Assembly: GCA_965369945.1 (NCBI GenBank)
Contig: CBDUST010000154.1
Location: forward strand, 1-10,097
Direction: 5' to 3'
DNA length: 10,097 bases
Source: JADFNO01 sp965369945
Lineage (GTDB): Bacteria; Planctomycetota; Phycisphaerae; Phycisphaerales; SM1A02
Position 1 is the first letter of the stretch. Each line of letters starts with the position of its first letter. Position numbers and translations under genes: made by a program. The notes under the pieces were generated by a model. That model searched no databases. It saw only the letters and a program-made list of their open reading frames with translations, and was not told the origin of the DNA. Positions 1 to 6,096 of the stretch are shown here, one piece after another.

Positions 1-7
1 CGACGGT

Positions 8-83
8 CCGGGGGCCCGGGCATCCTGCCCGTGCAGATGTCACGCCATGACAAGTCGCACGGGCTGGATGCCCGTGCCACCGG
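8..83. repeat. Inverted pair of palindromic intergenic repeat units (BIME/REP-like)
   Basis: Positions 8-34 and the reverse complement of 57-83 match at 24 of 27 bases by my hand alignment. Each copy is itself a palindrome: CGGGCA/TGCCCG (17-22 with 26-31, loop TCC), and GCACGGGC/GCCCGTGC (57-64 with 70-77, loop TGGAT). The 22-base spacer is unrelated. Read in one frame, the second unit gives the peptide HGLDARAT. From memory, closely similar 'HGQDARAT' strings appear as spurious small proteins in many planctomycete and verrucomicrobial genomes, where they reflect a dispersed non-coding palindrome. I infer an intergenic repeat element, not a gene. It could act as an mRNA-end structure or be the product of a REP-type mobilising system. 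Confidence 0.6.
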
Positions 84-190
84 AGTCGCCCCGATCGACC
101 CGTTGGGTTCGGCAAATTCATCGTGGCCTTCGATGACTAGCGCACGCAGCCGCTACCTCTTCAGTGAAACTGCTGGAGCGACCCTCAGAA

Positions 191-553
191 TTAGCCAATC
201 CCCGTCTTCTCGCTTGGCGGGCTGAACAGGTCGAGAATCAATGTCTCGTCAAGCGCCTCAGCGGAGTGCGGCACGTTGGCCGGCAGGTGCAGCACTTCGC
301 CGCCGGTCAGCTCTATCTCTTGATGCTCGGGGCTACCTTCGACGCCGAGACCAAAACGGATCCGACCGCGAATCACACAGGCGAATTGCTCGTTCTCATG
401 AGCGTGGCTCGGTACTACGAATCCTTCCTCTAGCATCACCTGCGAGATCATCATCTTCTGGCCAATAATCCGCCGCCGTTCGATCAACGGCATCGGACTA
501 TCCGTAGGAAGGTCTGTCCAGCGGTAAACGCGTGCCTCTGTATCCTGTGTCAT
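191..553 (-). CDS. Small cupin-domain protein
   Basis: This 120-residue protein is a single conserved beta-barrel cupin, soluble and without a signal peptide. Motif 1 is visible as G44, then H50-A-H52, E55 and Q56, then G63, in the HxHxxEQ variant. Motif 2 is G85, P91, N93 and H96. The three His plus E55/Q56 form the expected metal site. Length is typical of stand-alone cupin-2 proteins. Their roles vary (dioxygenases, isomerases, sugar or small-molecule binding) and nothing nearby fixes the substrate. The start is supported by GGAG (CTCC at 559-562 on the plus strand) five bases before the ATG. It is divergent from the DinB-fold gene, with about 95 bases between them that must hold both promoters. 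Family assignment is strong and function unknown. Confidence 0.85.
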   Translation of the reverse strand: MTQDTEARVYRWTDLPTDSPMPLIERRRIIGQKMMISQVMLEEGFVVPSHAHENEQFACVIRGRIRFGLGVEGSPEHQEIELTGGEVLHLPANVPHSAEALDETLILDLFSPPSEKTGIG

Positions 554-648
554 CAGCGCTCCAAAATGAGGTCCGAAGCGTATTCATACTACACGCCCGC
601 GGCTCAACTGATCGCACAATTGCCCCAAACCGCGGTAAGACGTCTGTC

Positions 649-1167
649 ATGCCCAACAAAGTTCCCTGGCCGCAGCGCACCTTCGATTTCGACTTTCCTG
701 TTGACCGGTATCCCCAGTTGCTAGAGCGGCTGCGCCGGACGCCCACTCGAGTCGAGCAGATCGCGCGCTCGCTTTCACCGCCCGTGTTGGTCAAACAAGA
801 TGGCGAGACGTGGTCCATCCAGGAGAATATCGGGCACCTTGCCGATCTCGAATCGCTGTTCACCGGACGATTGGACGACTTTGAAGCTAAAGCGCAAGAA
901 CTCCGCGCCGCGGATATGACCAATCGTAAGACTCATCAGGCGATGCACAACGCCCGCCCAATCAACGAAGTTCTCAACGAGTTCCGATCTCTTCGCCAGC
1001 AGCTTCTCGCACGGCTGGAGGCGCTATCGCCAGCTGATTTCTCTAGAACCGCCCGTCATCCTCGCCTCCAAAAGCCGATGCGCATCGTGGACATGCTCCT
1101 ATTTCACGCCGAGCATGATGATTACCATCTGGAGCGCATTGGCGAACTCGTCGGTTTGTTCAGCTAG
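649..1167 (+). CDS. DinB-like (DinB_2/YfiT-fold) protein, putative metal-dependent
   Basis: From the chosen start this is a 172-residue helical protein of the DinB superfamily. The diagnostic pattern is W55-S-I-x-E59-x-I-G-H63-L-A-D66 in the first half, with H156-D-D-Y-H160 near the C-terminus. H63, H156 and H160 would be the three metal ligands of the four-helix bundle. The family includes thiol transferases that use bacillithiol, mycothiol or glutathione, and many members of unknown activity; the substrate here cannot be read. The frame stays open upstream to an ATG at 532, but that would overlap the divergent cupin gene, and the 39 extra residues do not look like the family. ATG 649 is preferred although its ribosome binding site is weak. 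It ends 48 bases from the convergent zinc-ribbon gene. Confidence 0.85.
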   Translation: MPNKVPWPQRTFDFDFPVDRYPQLLERLRRTPTRVEQIARSLSPPVLVKQDGETWSIQENIGHLADLESLFTGRLDDFEAKAQELRAADMTNRKTHQAMHNARPINEVLNEFRSLRQQLLARLEALSPADFSRTARHPRLQKPMRIVDMLLFHAEHDDYHLERIGELVGLFS

Positions 1168-1215
1168 ATGACCGAGGGGGAGAATGGACGAACACGTCAA
1201 CGGCCCCAACCCTCA

Positions 1216-1593
1216 TTACCAAGGGATGTCATCTTCGAGATCATCAGCCGGTGGCTGACGGCCGACATCGACTTCCCAGTCTTCAGTCTCGGCTTCGAGG
1301 TCTACAGGTTCATCGGCTTCGTCGTCGTCGTCCTCGACCCACATCAGGTTGCCCTGCTCATCGCGATAATCGGGGTCGACCGGGAAGATGTCGAAGCCAA
1401 AGCCCTTGCCGTCGCAGCCTGGCGTCGGGCACCACCAAAAGCCTGGTGCGTCGCTTTCGGTCGTCTCGTCAACCCAGTGGATAAGATAGCTTTCGTATTC
1501 CTGGTCGCAGTGCAGACAGTGAACCATGACCGGAACGGTGGGTGGACGAAACGGATCACGTTCGGCCGGCGAGGCGTCAACCATAGTCCGCAT
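1216..1593 (-). CDS. Zinc-ribbon hypothetical protein with acidic C-terminal tail
   Basis: This is a 125-residue protein of no family I can name. Two cysteine pairs, C26-x-x-C29 and C55-x4-C60, separated by a Tyr/Trp-rich stretch, form a probable zinc ribbon. The segment after them is rich in Phe, Gly and Asp. The last 40 residues (about 86-125) are strongly acidic, including a run of four Asp, and end in Ile-Pro-Trp. There is no signal peptide or membrane segment. Small zinc ribbons with acidic tails can bind nucleic-acid machinery or act as adaptors, but nothing here shows which. The start is uncertain: Met1 (1593) and Met4 (1584) both lack a clear ribosome binding site. The opposite strand is also open over this span, but that reading lacks any recognisable domain. 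Confidence 0.65.
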   Translation of the reverse strand: MRTMVDASPAERDPFRPPTVPVMVHCLHCDQEYESYLIHWVDETTESDAPGFWWCPTPGCDGKGFGFDIFPVDPDYRDEQGNLMWVEDDDDEADEPVDLEAETEDWEVDVGRQPPADDLEDDIPW

Positions 1594-1726
1594 TTTCGCA
1601 ACTGATCACGAATCAATCAAGACCAGTCAGCACGGATTCCGGATGTAATTGTGACACCGCCGCAGCGGCAGCGATTTGACGCCTCATCCGCCAGACGGGT
1701 GGGATGGGAATGGACCGCAAGAGGGG

Positions 1727-1972
1727 CTATTGGCCCGGCATAGCGTCGTGGAGCCGTTTCTGCTGCCGTAGATTGCTCCAGACCACCGACACCAACGAGT
1801 AGATGACGCGTAGGTTCTCCTCGAAGGGGCCGCCTTGGGCCTGTTCGAGCAGCGTGCCTGTTCGATCGAGAATGACCCAGGCATGTCGCTCTTGGAGCGT
1901 TCCGTCTACAAGGTCGTTCCGCAACTGTTCCAGGTCCATACGAAGTTCAGTCATATCTGTGCGTGTCGCCAT
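1727..1972 (-). CDS. Small hypothetical helical protein
   Basis: This 81-residue protein is not recognised. The N-terminal 25 residues are Met/Leu/Glu-rich and probably helical. A middle segment contains a WVILDRTGTLLEQAQGG stretch. The C-terminal half (about residues 54-75) is a probable helix with Trp, Arg and Lys. It has no Cys, no signal peptide and no clear membrane span. Reality as a gene is supported by an excellent ribosome binding site, AAGGAGG (CCTCCTT at 1978-1984 on the plus strand), five bases before the ATG. It lies about 130 bases downstream of the zinc-ribbon start, so each probably has its own promoter. It may be lineage-restricted. Confidence 0.55.
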   Translation of the reverse strand: MATRTDMTELRMDLEQLRNDLVDGTLQERHAWVILDRTGTLLEQAQGGPFEENLRVIYSLVSVVWSNLRQQKRLHDAMPGQ

Positions 1973-2359
1973 GGCATCCTCCTTGCCAAGTTCCTATATC
2001 AAAAGTGTACGACACGACCCCCTTGATTACAGGCGGATACTACTGGCAAACTGGACCATCAGCGTACTCATGTGGGTGGGGTGGCTTGGGTAAGGCGCCA
2101 CGAACCAACCCGGGCGAACAGGTCCGAATTTGATGCCTGATAGCGGTCGTCAACAAGTGCGCGCATTATCGGTTGCGAGACGCTCAGTAGTTTCCCCAAC
2201 AAGAGCGCTTTGATGGCCTTGAGCCTATTGCAGACCATCAAGGTGACCACGCTAGATGCCGAAAAAAGAGCGTCGGCGCACCCTATCTGACCACCGGCTG
2301 AGTTAGCGGATCACTCTCTGGCGTGCCGCCGCCTTATCGATCCCGGGGAAACCACGAAC

Positions 2360-2422
2360 ATGATCAACAGAATGTGTACCGGAGGTGTCGACTGTGCAGG
2401 CAGATGCTGCCAGTACGGTTGA
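2360..2422 (+). CDS. Possible Cys-rich leader peptide (20 codons)
   Basis: An ATG-to-TGA frame encodes 20 residues with cysteines at 6, 12, 16 and 17 and several glycines (core TGGVDCAGRCCQYG). Upstream, GGGGAA (2344-2349) lies about ten bases from the ATG, a weak ribosome binding site. It sits some 87 bases before the H-NOX start, in a different frame from it. A Cys-dense leader before a haem/thiol sensor would fit translational control, but a frame this short can easily arise by chance. I do not recognise the peptide. Confidence 0.15.
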   Translation: MINRMCTGGVDCAGRCCQYG

Positions 2423-2498
2423 TAGCACCTACACATGAAACAGCGCGCGTTTTATCGCGCAACGAACTAGAACGGCAAAACACACTCAAATTGGGAAT

Positions 2499-2503
2499 GG
2501 AGG
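2499..2503 (+). promoter_or_regulatory. Ribosome binding site that fixes the H-NOX start
   Basis: GGAGG lies five bases before the ATG at 2509. It favours the start that gives an N-terminus MVGLIHKLL, like family members, over the longer open frame beginning at 2323. Confidence 0.7.
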
Positions 2504-2508
2504 GGCCG

Positions 2509-3063
2509 ATGGTTGGCCTGATACACAAGCTACTGTTCGATCTCATCGAGGAAATGGCAGGCATGGAAAAGATCCTCGAGGTCAAGCGCAAGGCCGGTGT
2601 CGAAGAAGACAAAGCGTTCCGTATGGACGAAGTTTACGACGACGAAGAGTGGCAGCGCCTGTTCGGCGCCACCTGCGACGTTCTGGGAGTCACCGAAGAC
2701 CAAGCCGTGGAGGCCTTCGCAGACTTCTTCTTCAAGGACTCGATGAAGCGCTGGCCCATGTGGTTCTCGATGTCCAAGACGGCTCGCGAGTTCCTTCAGC
2801 GTCAGCCCAAGATCCACAACGGTTTTGCCACCGGCATCCGGGATCAGAAGGCCGGCCAGGCGATCAACGACAAGTTCGAGATCAAGCACCATGAAGACGG
2901 GATTGACGTCCACTACCGGTCACCGAACCAACTCTGTGGGCTGTACATGGCTCTTGCCCGCTGCTTGATGAAGCACTACGGAGACGAGGCGGCGATCGAG
3001 GAAACCAAGTGTCTGAAGCAGGGTGATTCGGAGTGTGAAATCCGCATCCGATGGGCCGCGTAA
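2509..3063 (+). CDS. hnoX: H-NOX (HNOB) haem nitric-oxide sensor protein
   Basis: From the ATG set by GGAGG this is a 184-residue soluble protein, the normal length for a stand-alone bacterial H-NOX. The haem-ligating His is H103 in QPKIHNGF, matching position 102/103 of characterised members. The propionate-binding YxSxR motif is present as Y136-x-S138-x-N140, so its arginine is replaced. The position of the distal tyrosine of O2-binding H-NOX is Leu145, which argues for NO rather than O2 ligation. C143, C168 and C176 keep the spacing (25 and 8) I recall for the C-terminal zinc site of proteobacterial H-NOX; the fourth ligand position is E165 rather than His. The C-terminal ECxxxGxxxCxxxI-like end resembles V4R relatives. 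It overlaps the next gene by 13 bases, so it probably controls that GGDEF-EAL enzyme by direct contact. Confidence 0.88.
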   Translation: MVGLIHKLLFDLIEEMAGMEKILEVKRKAGVEEDKAFRMDEVYDDEEWQRLFGATCDVLGVTEDQAVEAFADFFFKDSMKRWPMWFSMSKTAREFLQRQPKIHNGFATGIRDQKAGQAINDKFEIKHHEDGIDVHYRSPNQLCGLYMALARCLMKHYGDEAAIEETKCLKQGDSECEIRIRWAA

Positions 3064-5552
3064 CGAAGCAGCAAACGATGACCGAACGTACCAACCCCAA
3101 CCTTGTCGGCGAGCAACAGCTTCGCGCATTGATCGACCAACTGGCCGACCAGCTGTGCCAGGCCGTGGACGGCCGGTTCGACTTTGCCGTGAGGGTCGAG
3201 GGGCAGGATGAGACGATCGAGAAGCTCCAGATGCTGATCAACTTCGTGCTGGACGCGGCTCGCCGAAGCCTTGCGCAGATCGAGGCGAAAGCCGATGGCC
3301 TGGATGAAAAGACACATACGCTTTCAACGATGAATCTGAAACTGGAAAAAGAGATCACAGATCGGAAATATGCTCAAAGCGCCCTAGAGAAAAGCGAGGC
3401 AGAGACGCTCGCTATTCTGGATTCCGCGGCAGATGCGATTATCGCCATCGACGAGCGCGGCATTGTTGCCACGTTCAACCACGCAGCCGAGGGGATGTTC
3501 GGCTATTCGGCCTCTGAGATGATTGGCCGGAACATCTCTATCATCGCACCTTCTCCCCATCGTGAAGAGCACGATGATTACCTTCAACGATACCTAAGAA
3601 CCGGCCACTCAAGAATCCTCGGCCTTGAACGCGAAGTTGAAGGGGTGAGAAAGGATGGTTCGACATTCCCCATGGCGCTTCGAGCCACCGAGATGATCCA
3701 CGATGGACAACGTTCGTTCATTGGAATCGTTCAGGATATCAGCGAGCGCAAGCGCCTCCAGGATGCGCTCGAAGCGCTCGCCCGGTTCCCTGCCGAAAAC
3801 CCAAACCCCGTCATGCGCGTGGACAACGACGCATGCATCATCTACGCCAATCCCGCCTCCAGCCATATCCTCAAGGTGTGGGAGACCTCACCAGGGAATC
3901 ATCTTCCAGCACCCTGGCCTGAGACGATCGCGCAGGTGCTCGCGTCCGGGCAGAGTAACACCGTCGAAGCAAAGTGCGGCGACCAGATATACACGATCAG
4001 TATGGTACCGTTCGTCCAGGCCGGGTACGTCAACCTCTTTGGCAAGGATATTACCGAGCGCGTCGAGGCCGAGGTCGAGCTGCGAGAGAGCGAGCGCCAA
4101 CTGCTGACAAATACTCAGGAACTTGAACAGCAAAAGGCGCAGCTCGTAGACGAAATGGCCCAACGCATGGGTGCCGAGGCACAGGCCCGTCATGATGCCA
4201 TGCACGACACGCTCACCGGTTTATCCAACCGAGCCGTCTTGCTGGATCGCATCGCGGGATGTCTCCAACGCACAACAAACGAGAACGACTATAAATTCGC
4301 GCTGCTGTTCCTGGACTTCGATCGATTCAAGATCATCAACGACAGTCTCGGCCACGAAGTCGGCGACCAGTTGCTCATAAGTATCGCTGATCGATTGCAC
4401 AACGGCCTCAGGGCCGGAGATACAGCGGCGAGGGCTCATGAATGCGGGGACAACGAGAGCGACAATCTCTCCGCTCGGTTGGGCGGCGACGAATTCGTGA
4501 TCCTCTTGGACGATATCAACGAAATTGAAGACGCCACCCGCGTGGCCGAGCGGCTACACACCTTGCTGGAGACCCCACACAAGCTCGGCATTCACGAGGT
4601 CACGTCGACCGCCAGCATCGGAATCGTAACGAGTGACAGCGGCTACGACTCAGCCGACGAGATGCTTCGCGACGCGGACACCGCGATGTATCGAGCCAAA
4701 TCCGCCGGGAGGGCGCGGCATCAACTCTTCGACCGGGCTATGCATGACGAAGCTGTCATCCGCCTGGAACTCGAGAACGACCTTCGCCGCGCGCTTCAGC
4801 TCGAACAGTTTCGGCTTGTTTATCAACCGATTATCGATCTCCGGACCGGCCTCGCCGTCGGCCTCGAGGCCCTGATCCGTTGGGAACACCCTGATCGCGG
4901 CGTCATATCGCCAATAGATTTCATTCCCGTGGCGGAAGAGACCGGCCTCATCGTTCCCATCGGGGGCTGGGTGCTCCTGGAGGCCTGCCAACAAATCAAG
5001 AAGTGGCAGGAGCAGTTCCCCTGCGAATCACCATTGTGCATGAACGTCAACGTCTCCAAACGGCAATTCACCCAGACCGATTTCGTCGAGACGATTCAGC
5101 ACATGTTGACCATGGCCAGAATTCAACCACACACACTCAAGTTGGAGATCACCGAAACTGCGATCATGGACAACCTCAAAGAGCTCAATCCGGTTCTCCA
5201 GCGCCTCCGAAGCTGCGGCGTTCTCCTGTGCATCGATGACTTTGGAACAGGCCATTCGTCGCTGAGCTGCCTTCACGAATTCTCAGTCGACGTCCTGAAG
5301 ATCGACCGCGCCTTCCTCGACAATATGAGGGAGACTCGCGAATACGCCGCCGTAACACACGCGATCGTCACGCTCGCGCAGAACCTGGGTATGGACGTCG
5401 TCGCCGAGGGCGTTGAAACACCGGAGCAGGTAGCACAGTTGCAAGCGCTCGACGCAGACTACGCGCAGGGGTATTACTTCGCCAAACCCTTGAGCGTCGA
5501 AGACGCCGCGACGTTCCTGCAAAACCAGGGACCGTTGGCCAAGTCCGCCTGA
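3051..5552 (+). CDS. PAS-PAS-GGDEF-EAL cyclic-di-GMP enzyme, H-NOX-associated, DosP-like
   Basis: This 833-residue cytosolic protein has no membrane segment. Order: a HAMP-like/coiled-coil N-terminus (about 20-115); PAS1 (115-235); PAS2 (245-340); a coiled-coil linker (340-380); GGDEF (383-560); EAL (570-825). PAS1 carries the FixL/DosP haem pattern H174, R180 and R194 (distal Arg at +20). GGDEF is intact (G478-F482, with D422 in DFDRFK), so diguanylate cyclase activity is possible. An RxxD motif (454-457) is displaced by a 15-residue insert. EAL keeps E606-A-L, N667, E699/E702, D729-D730, K750, E786 and Q806, as in active c-di-GMP phosphodiesterases. It is translationally coupled to H-NOX; such partners are known as HaCE proteins, and NO-bound H-NOX alters their activity. 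ATG 3051 gives the 13-base overlap; ATG 3078 is an alternative, and neither has a good ribosome binding site. Confidence 0.92.
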   Translation: MGRVTKQQTMTERTNPNLVGEQQLRALIDQLADQLCQAVDGRFDFAVRVEGQDETIEKLQMLINFVLDAARRSLAQIEAKADGLDEKTHTLSTMNLKLEKEITDRKYAQSALEKSEAETLAILDSAADAIIAIDERGIVATFNHAAEGMFGYSASEMIGRNISIIAPSPHREEHDDYLQRYLRTGHSRILGLEREVEGVRKDGSTFPMALRATEMIHDGQRSFIGIVQDISERKRLQDALEALARFPAENPNPVMRVDNDACIIYANPASSHILKVWETSPGNHLPAPWPETIAQVLASGQSNTVEAKCGDQIYTISMVPFVQAGYVNLFGKDITERVEAEVELRESERQLLTNTQELEQQKAQLVDEMAQRMGAEAQARHDAMHDTLTGLSNRAVLLDRIAGCLQRTTNENDYKFALLFLDFDRFKIINDSLGHEVGDQLLISIADRLHNGLRAGDTAARAHECGDNESDNLSARLGGDEFVILLDDINEIEDATRVAERLHTLLETPHKLGIHEVTSTASIGIVTSDSGYDSADEMLRDADTAMYRAKSAGRARHQLFDRAMHDEAVIRLELENDLRRALQLEQFRLVYQPIIDLRTGLAVGLEALIRWEHPDRGVISPIDFIPVAEETGLIVPIGGWVLLEACQQIKKWQEQFPCESPLCMNVNVSKRQFTQTDFVETIQHMLTMARIQPHTLKLEITETAIMDNLKELNPVLQRLRSCGVLLCIDDFGTGHSSLSCLHEFSVDVLKIDRAFLDNMRETREYAAVTHAIVTLAQNLGMDVVAEGVETPEQVAQLQALDADYAQGYYFAKPLSVEDAATFLQNQGPLAKSA

Positions 5553-5569
5553 ATCCCCGGCGATATTGC

Positions 5570-5595
5570 CCCACTCTCACGCCGCCGTGTGTGGG
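5570..5595 (+). terminator. Hairpin after the H-NOX/GGDEF-EAL unit
   Basis: CCCAC (5570-5574) pairs with GTGGG (5591-5595), and inside it CACG (5578-5581) pairs with CGTG (5586-5589). There is no T-tract, so it is only a candidate terminator or 3'-end stabiliser, lying 18 bases after the stop codon. Confidence 0.3.
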
Positions 5596-5638
5596 AGGTA
5601 TGATCATCACCTGCTGAAAATCTTCAGGAGATGAGATC

Positions 5639-6088
5639 GTGCATTTACAAGTTTACCTTTCCGGCGAAATCCATTCGGACTGGCGCGAGCAGATTGCTCA
5701 AGGCGTTCAGCAACAGAACCTGCCGGTCACACTGAGCGGCCCCGTCACCAATCATCAGGCCAGCGACAACTGCGGCGTCGAGATCCTCGGCCCCGAACCG
5801 CAGCCGTTCTGGAAGGATCATAAAGGAGCGAAGATCAACGCCATACGCAACCGCACGCTCATCGAACAAGCGGACGTCATCGTCGTGCGCTTCGGTGAGA
5901 AGTATCGGCAGTGGAATGCCGCGTTCGACGCCGGATACGCCGCAGCGATGGGCAAACCAATTATCACGTTGCACGACGCCGAACACACGCACGCGCTCAA
6001 GGAGGTCGATGCAGCAGCGCTCGCCGTAAGCGAGACGCCCGAGGGGGTAGTGAGTATCCTCGCCTATGTCATCGGATCTCAAGGATAG
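5639..6088 (+). CDS. ytoQ: YtoQ family protein
   Basis: This 149-residue soluble protein matches the YtoQ family over its whole length. Recognisable landmarks are the N-terminal VYLSGEIHSDWRE, the central GP-x-x-NHQASDNCG, the WKD/KINAIRNRT stretch, and the signature VVRFGEKYRQWNAAFDAGYA, followed by GKPIITL. Length agrees with the Bacillus member (about 148). The family is thought to resemble the nucleoside 2-deoxyribosyltransferase fold, but no activity is established to my knowledge. The start is GTG, supported by AGGAG (5626-5630) eight bases upstream. Part of that site falls in the 3' arm of a small hairpin (CTGAA/TTCAG, 5614-5627). Only eight bases separate its stop from the PhzF-family gene, so the two are probably co-transcribed. 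Confidence 0.9.
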   Translation: MHLQVYLSGEIHSDWREQIAQGVQQQNLPVTLSGPVTNHQASDNCGVEILGPEPQPFWKDHKGAKINAIRNRTLIEQADVIVVRFGEKYRQWNAAFDAGYAAAMGKPIITLHDAEHTHALKEVDAAALAVSETPEGVVSILAYVIGSQG

Positions 6089-6096
6089 AATAGAGG

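Larger units (their letters stand above)
1973..2508. other. Long gene-poor region upstream of the H-NOX gene
   Basis: These 536 bases lack a convincing gene. The minus-strand open frame at 2068-2250 has no ribosome binding site or recognisable domain. The span must contain the divergent promoters of the 81-residue gene and the H-NOX unit. It also holds two short plus-strand reading frames, 2360-2422 and 2435-2470, and a small GC hairpin GCGCG/CGCGC (2445-2449 with 2456-2460, loop TTTTAT) some 50 bases before the H-NOX start. I see no clear FNR/Dnr half-site pair (TTGAT-N4-ATCAA) or NsrR palindrome. Confidence 0.5.

Noticed and set aside
31..225. Plus-strand 64-codon open frame at the left end
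   Set aside because: It runs through the palindromic repeat, has no good ribosome binding site, and its only recognisable piece is the repeat-encoded DARAT string.
1168..1605. Plus-strand 145-codon frame opposite the zinc-ribbon gene
   Set aside because: It has no domain or ribosome binding site. The minus strand has paired Cys motifs and a coherent composition, so this is a shadow.
2068..2290. Possible transposase remnant or small gene in the gene-poor region
   Set aside because: The plus-strand stretch SLLQTIKVTTLDAEK faintly recalls the end of some transposases, and a 60-codon minus-strand frame exists. There is no motif, start signal or terminal repeat to support either.
2323..2508. Upstream 62-codon extension of the H-NOX reading frame
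   Set aside because: The residues are unlike any H-NOX N-terminus, and GGAGG directly precedes the ATG at 2509, which gives the normal family length.
5599..5616. TATGAT -10-like string and a five-codon frame with a GGAGG before ytoQ
   Set aside because: No -35 element at 16-18 bases, and the frame is too short to be meaningful. It may only be leader sequence.
5645..6082. Minus-strand 145-codon frame opposite ytoQ
   Set aside because: It mirrors the YtoQ coding frame and contains no family motif of its own.
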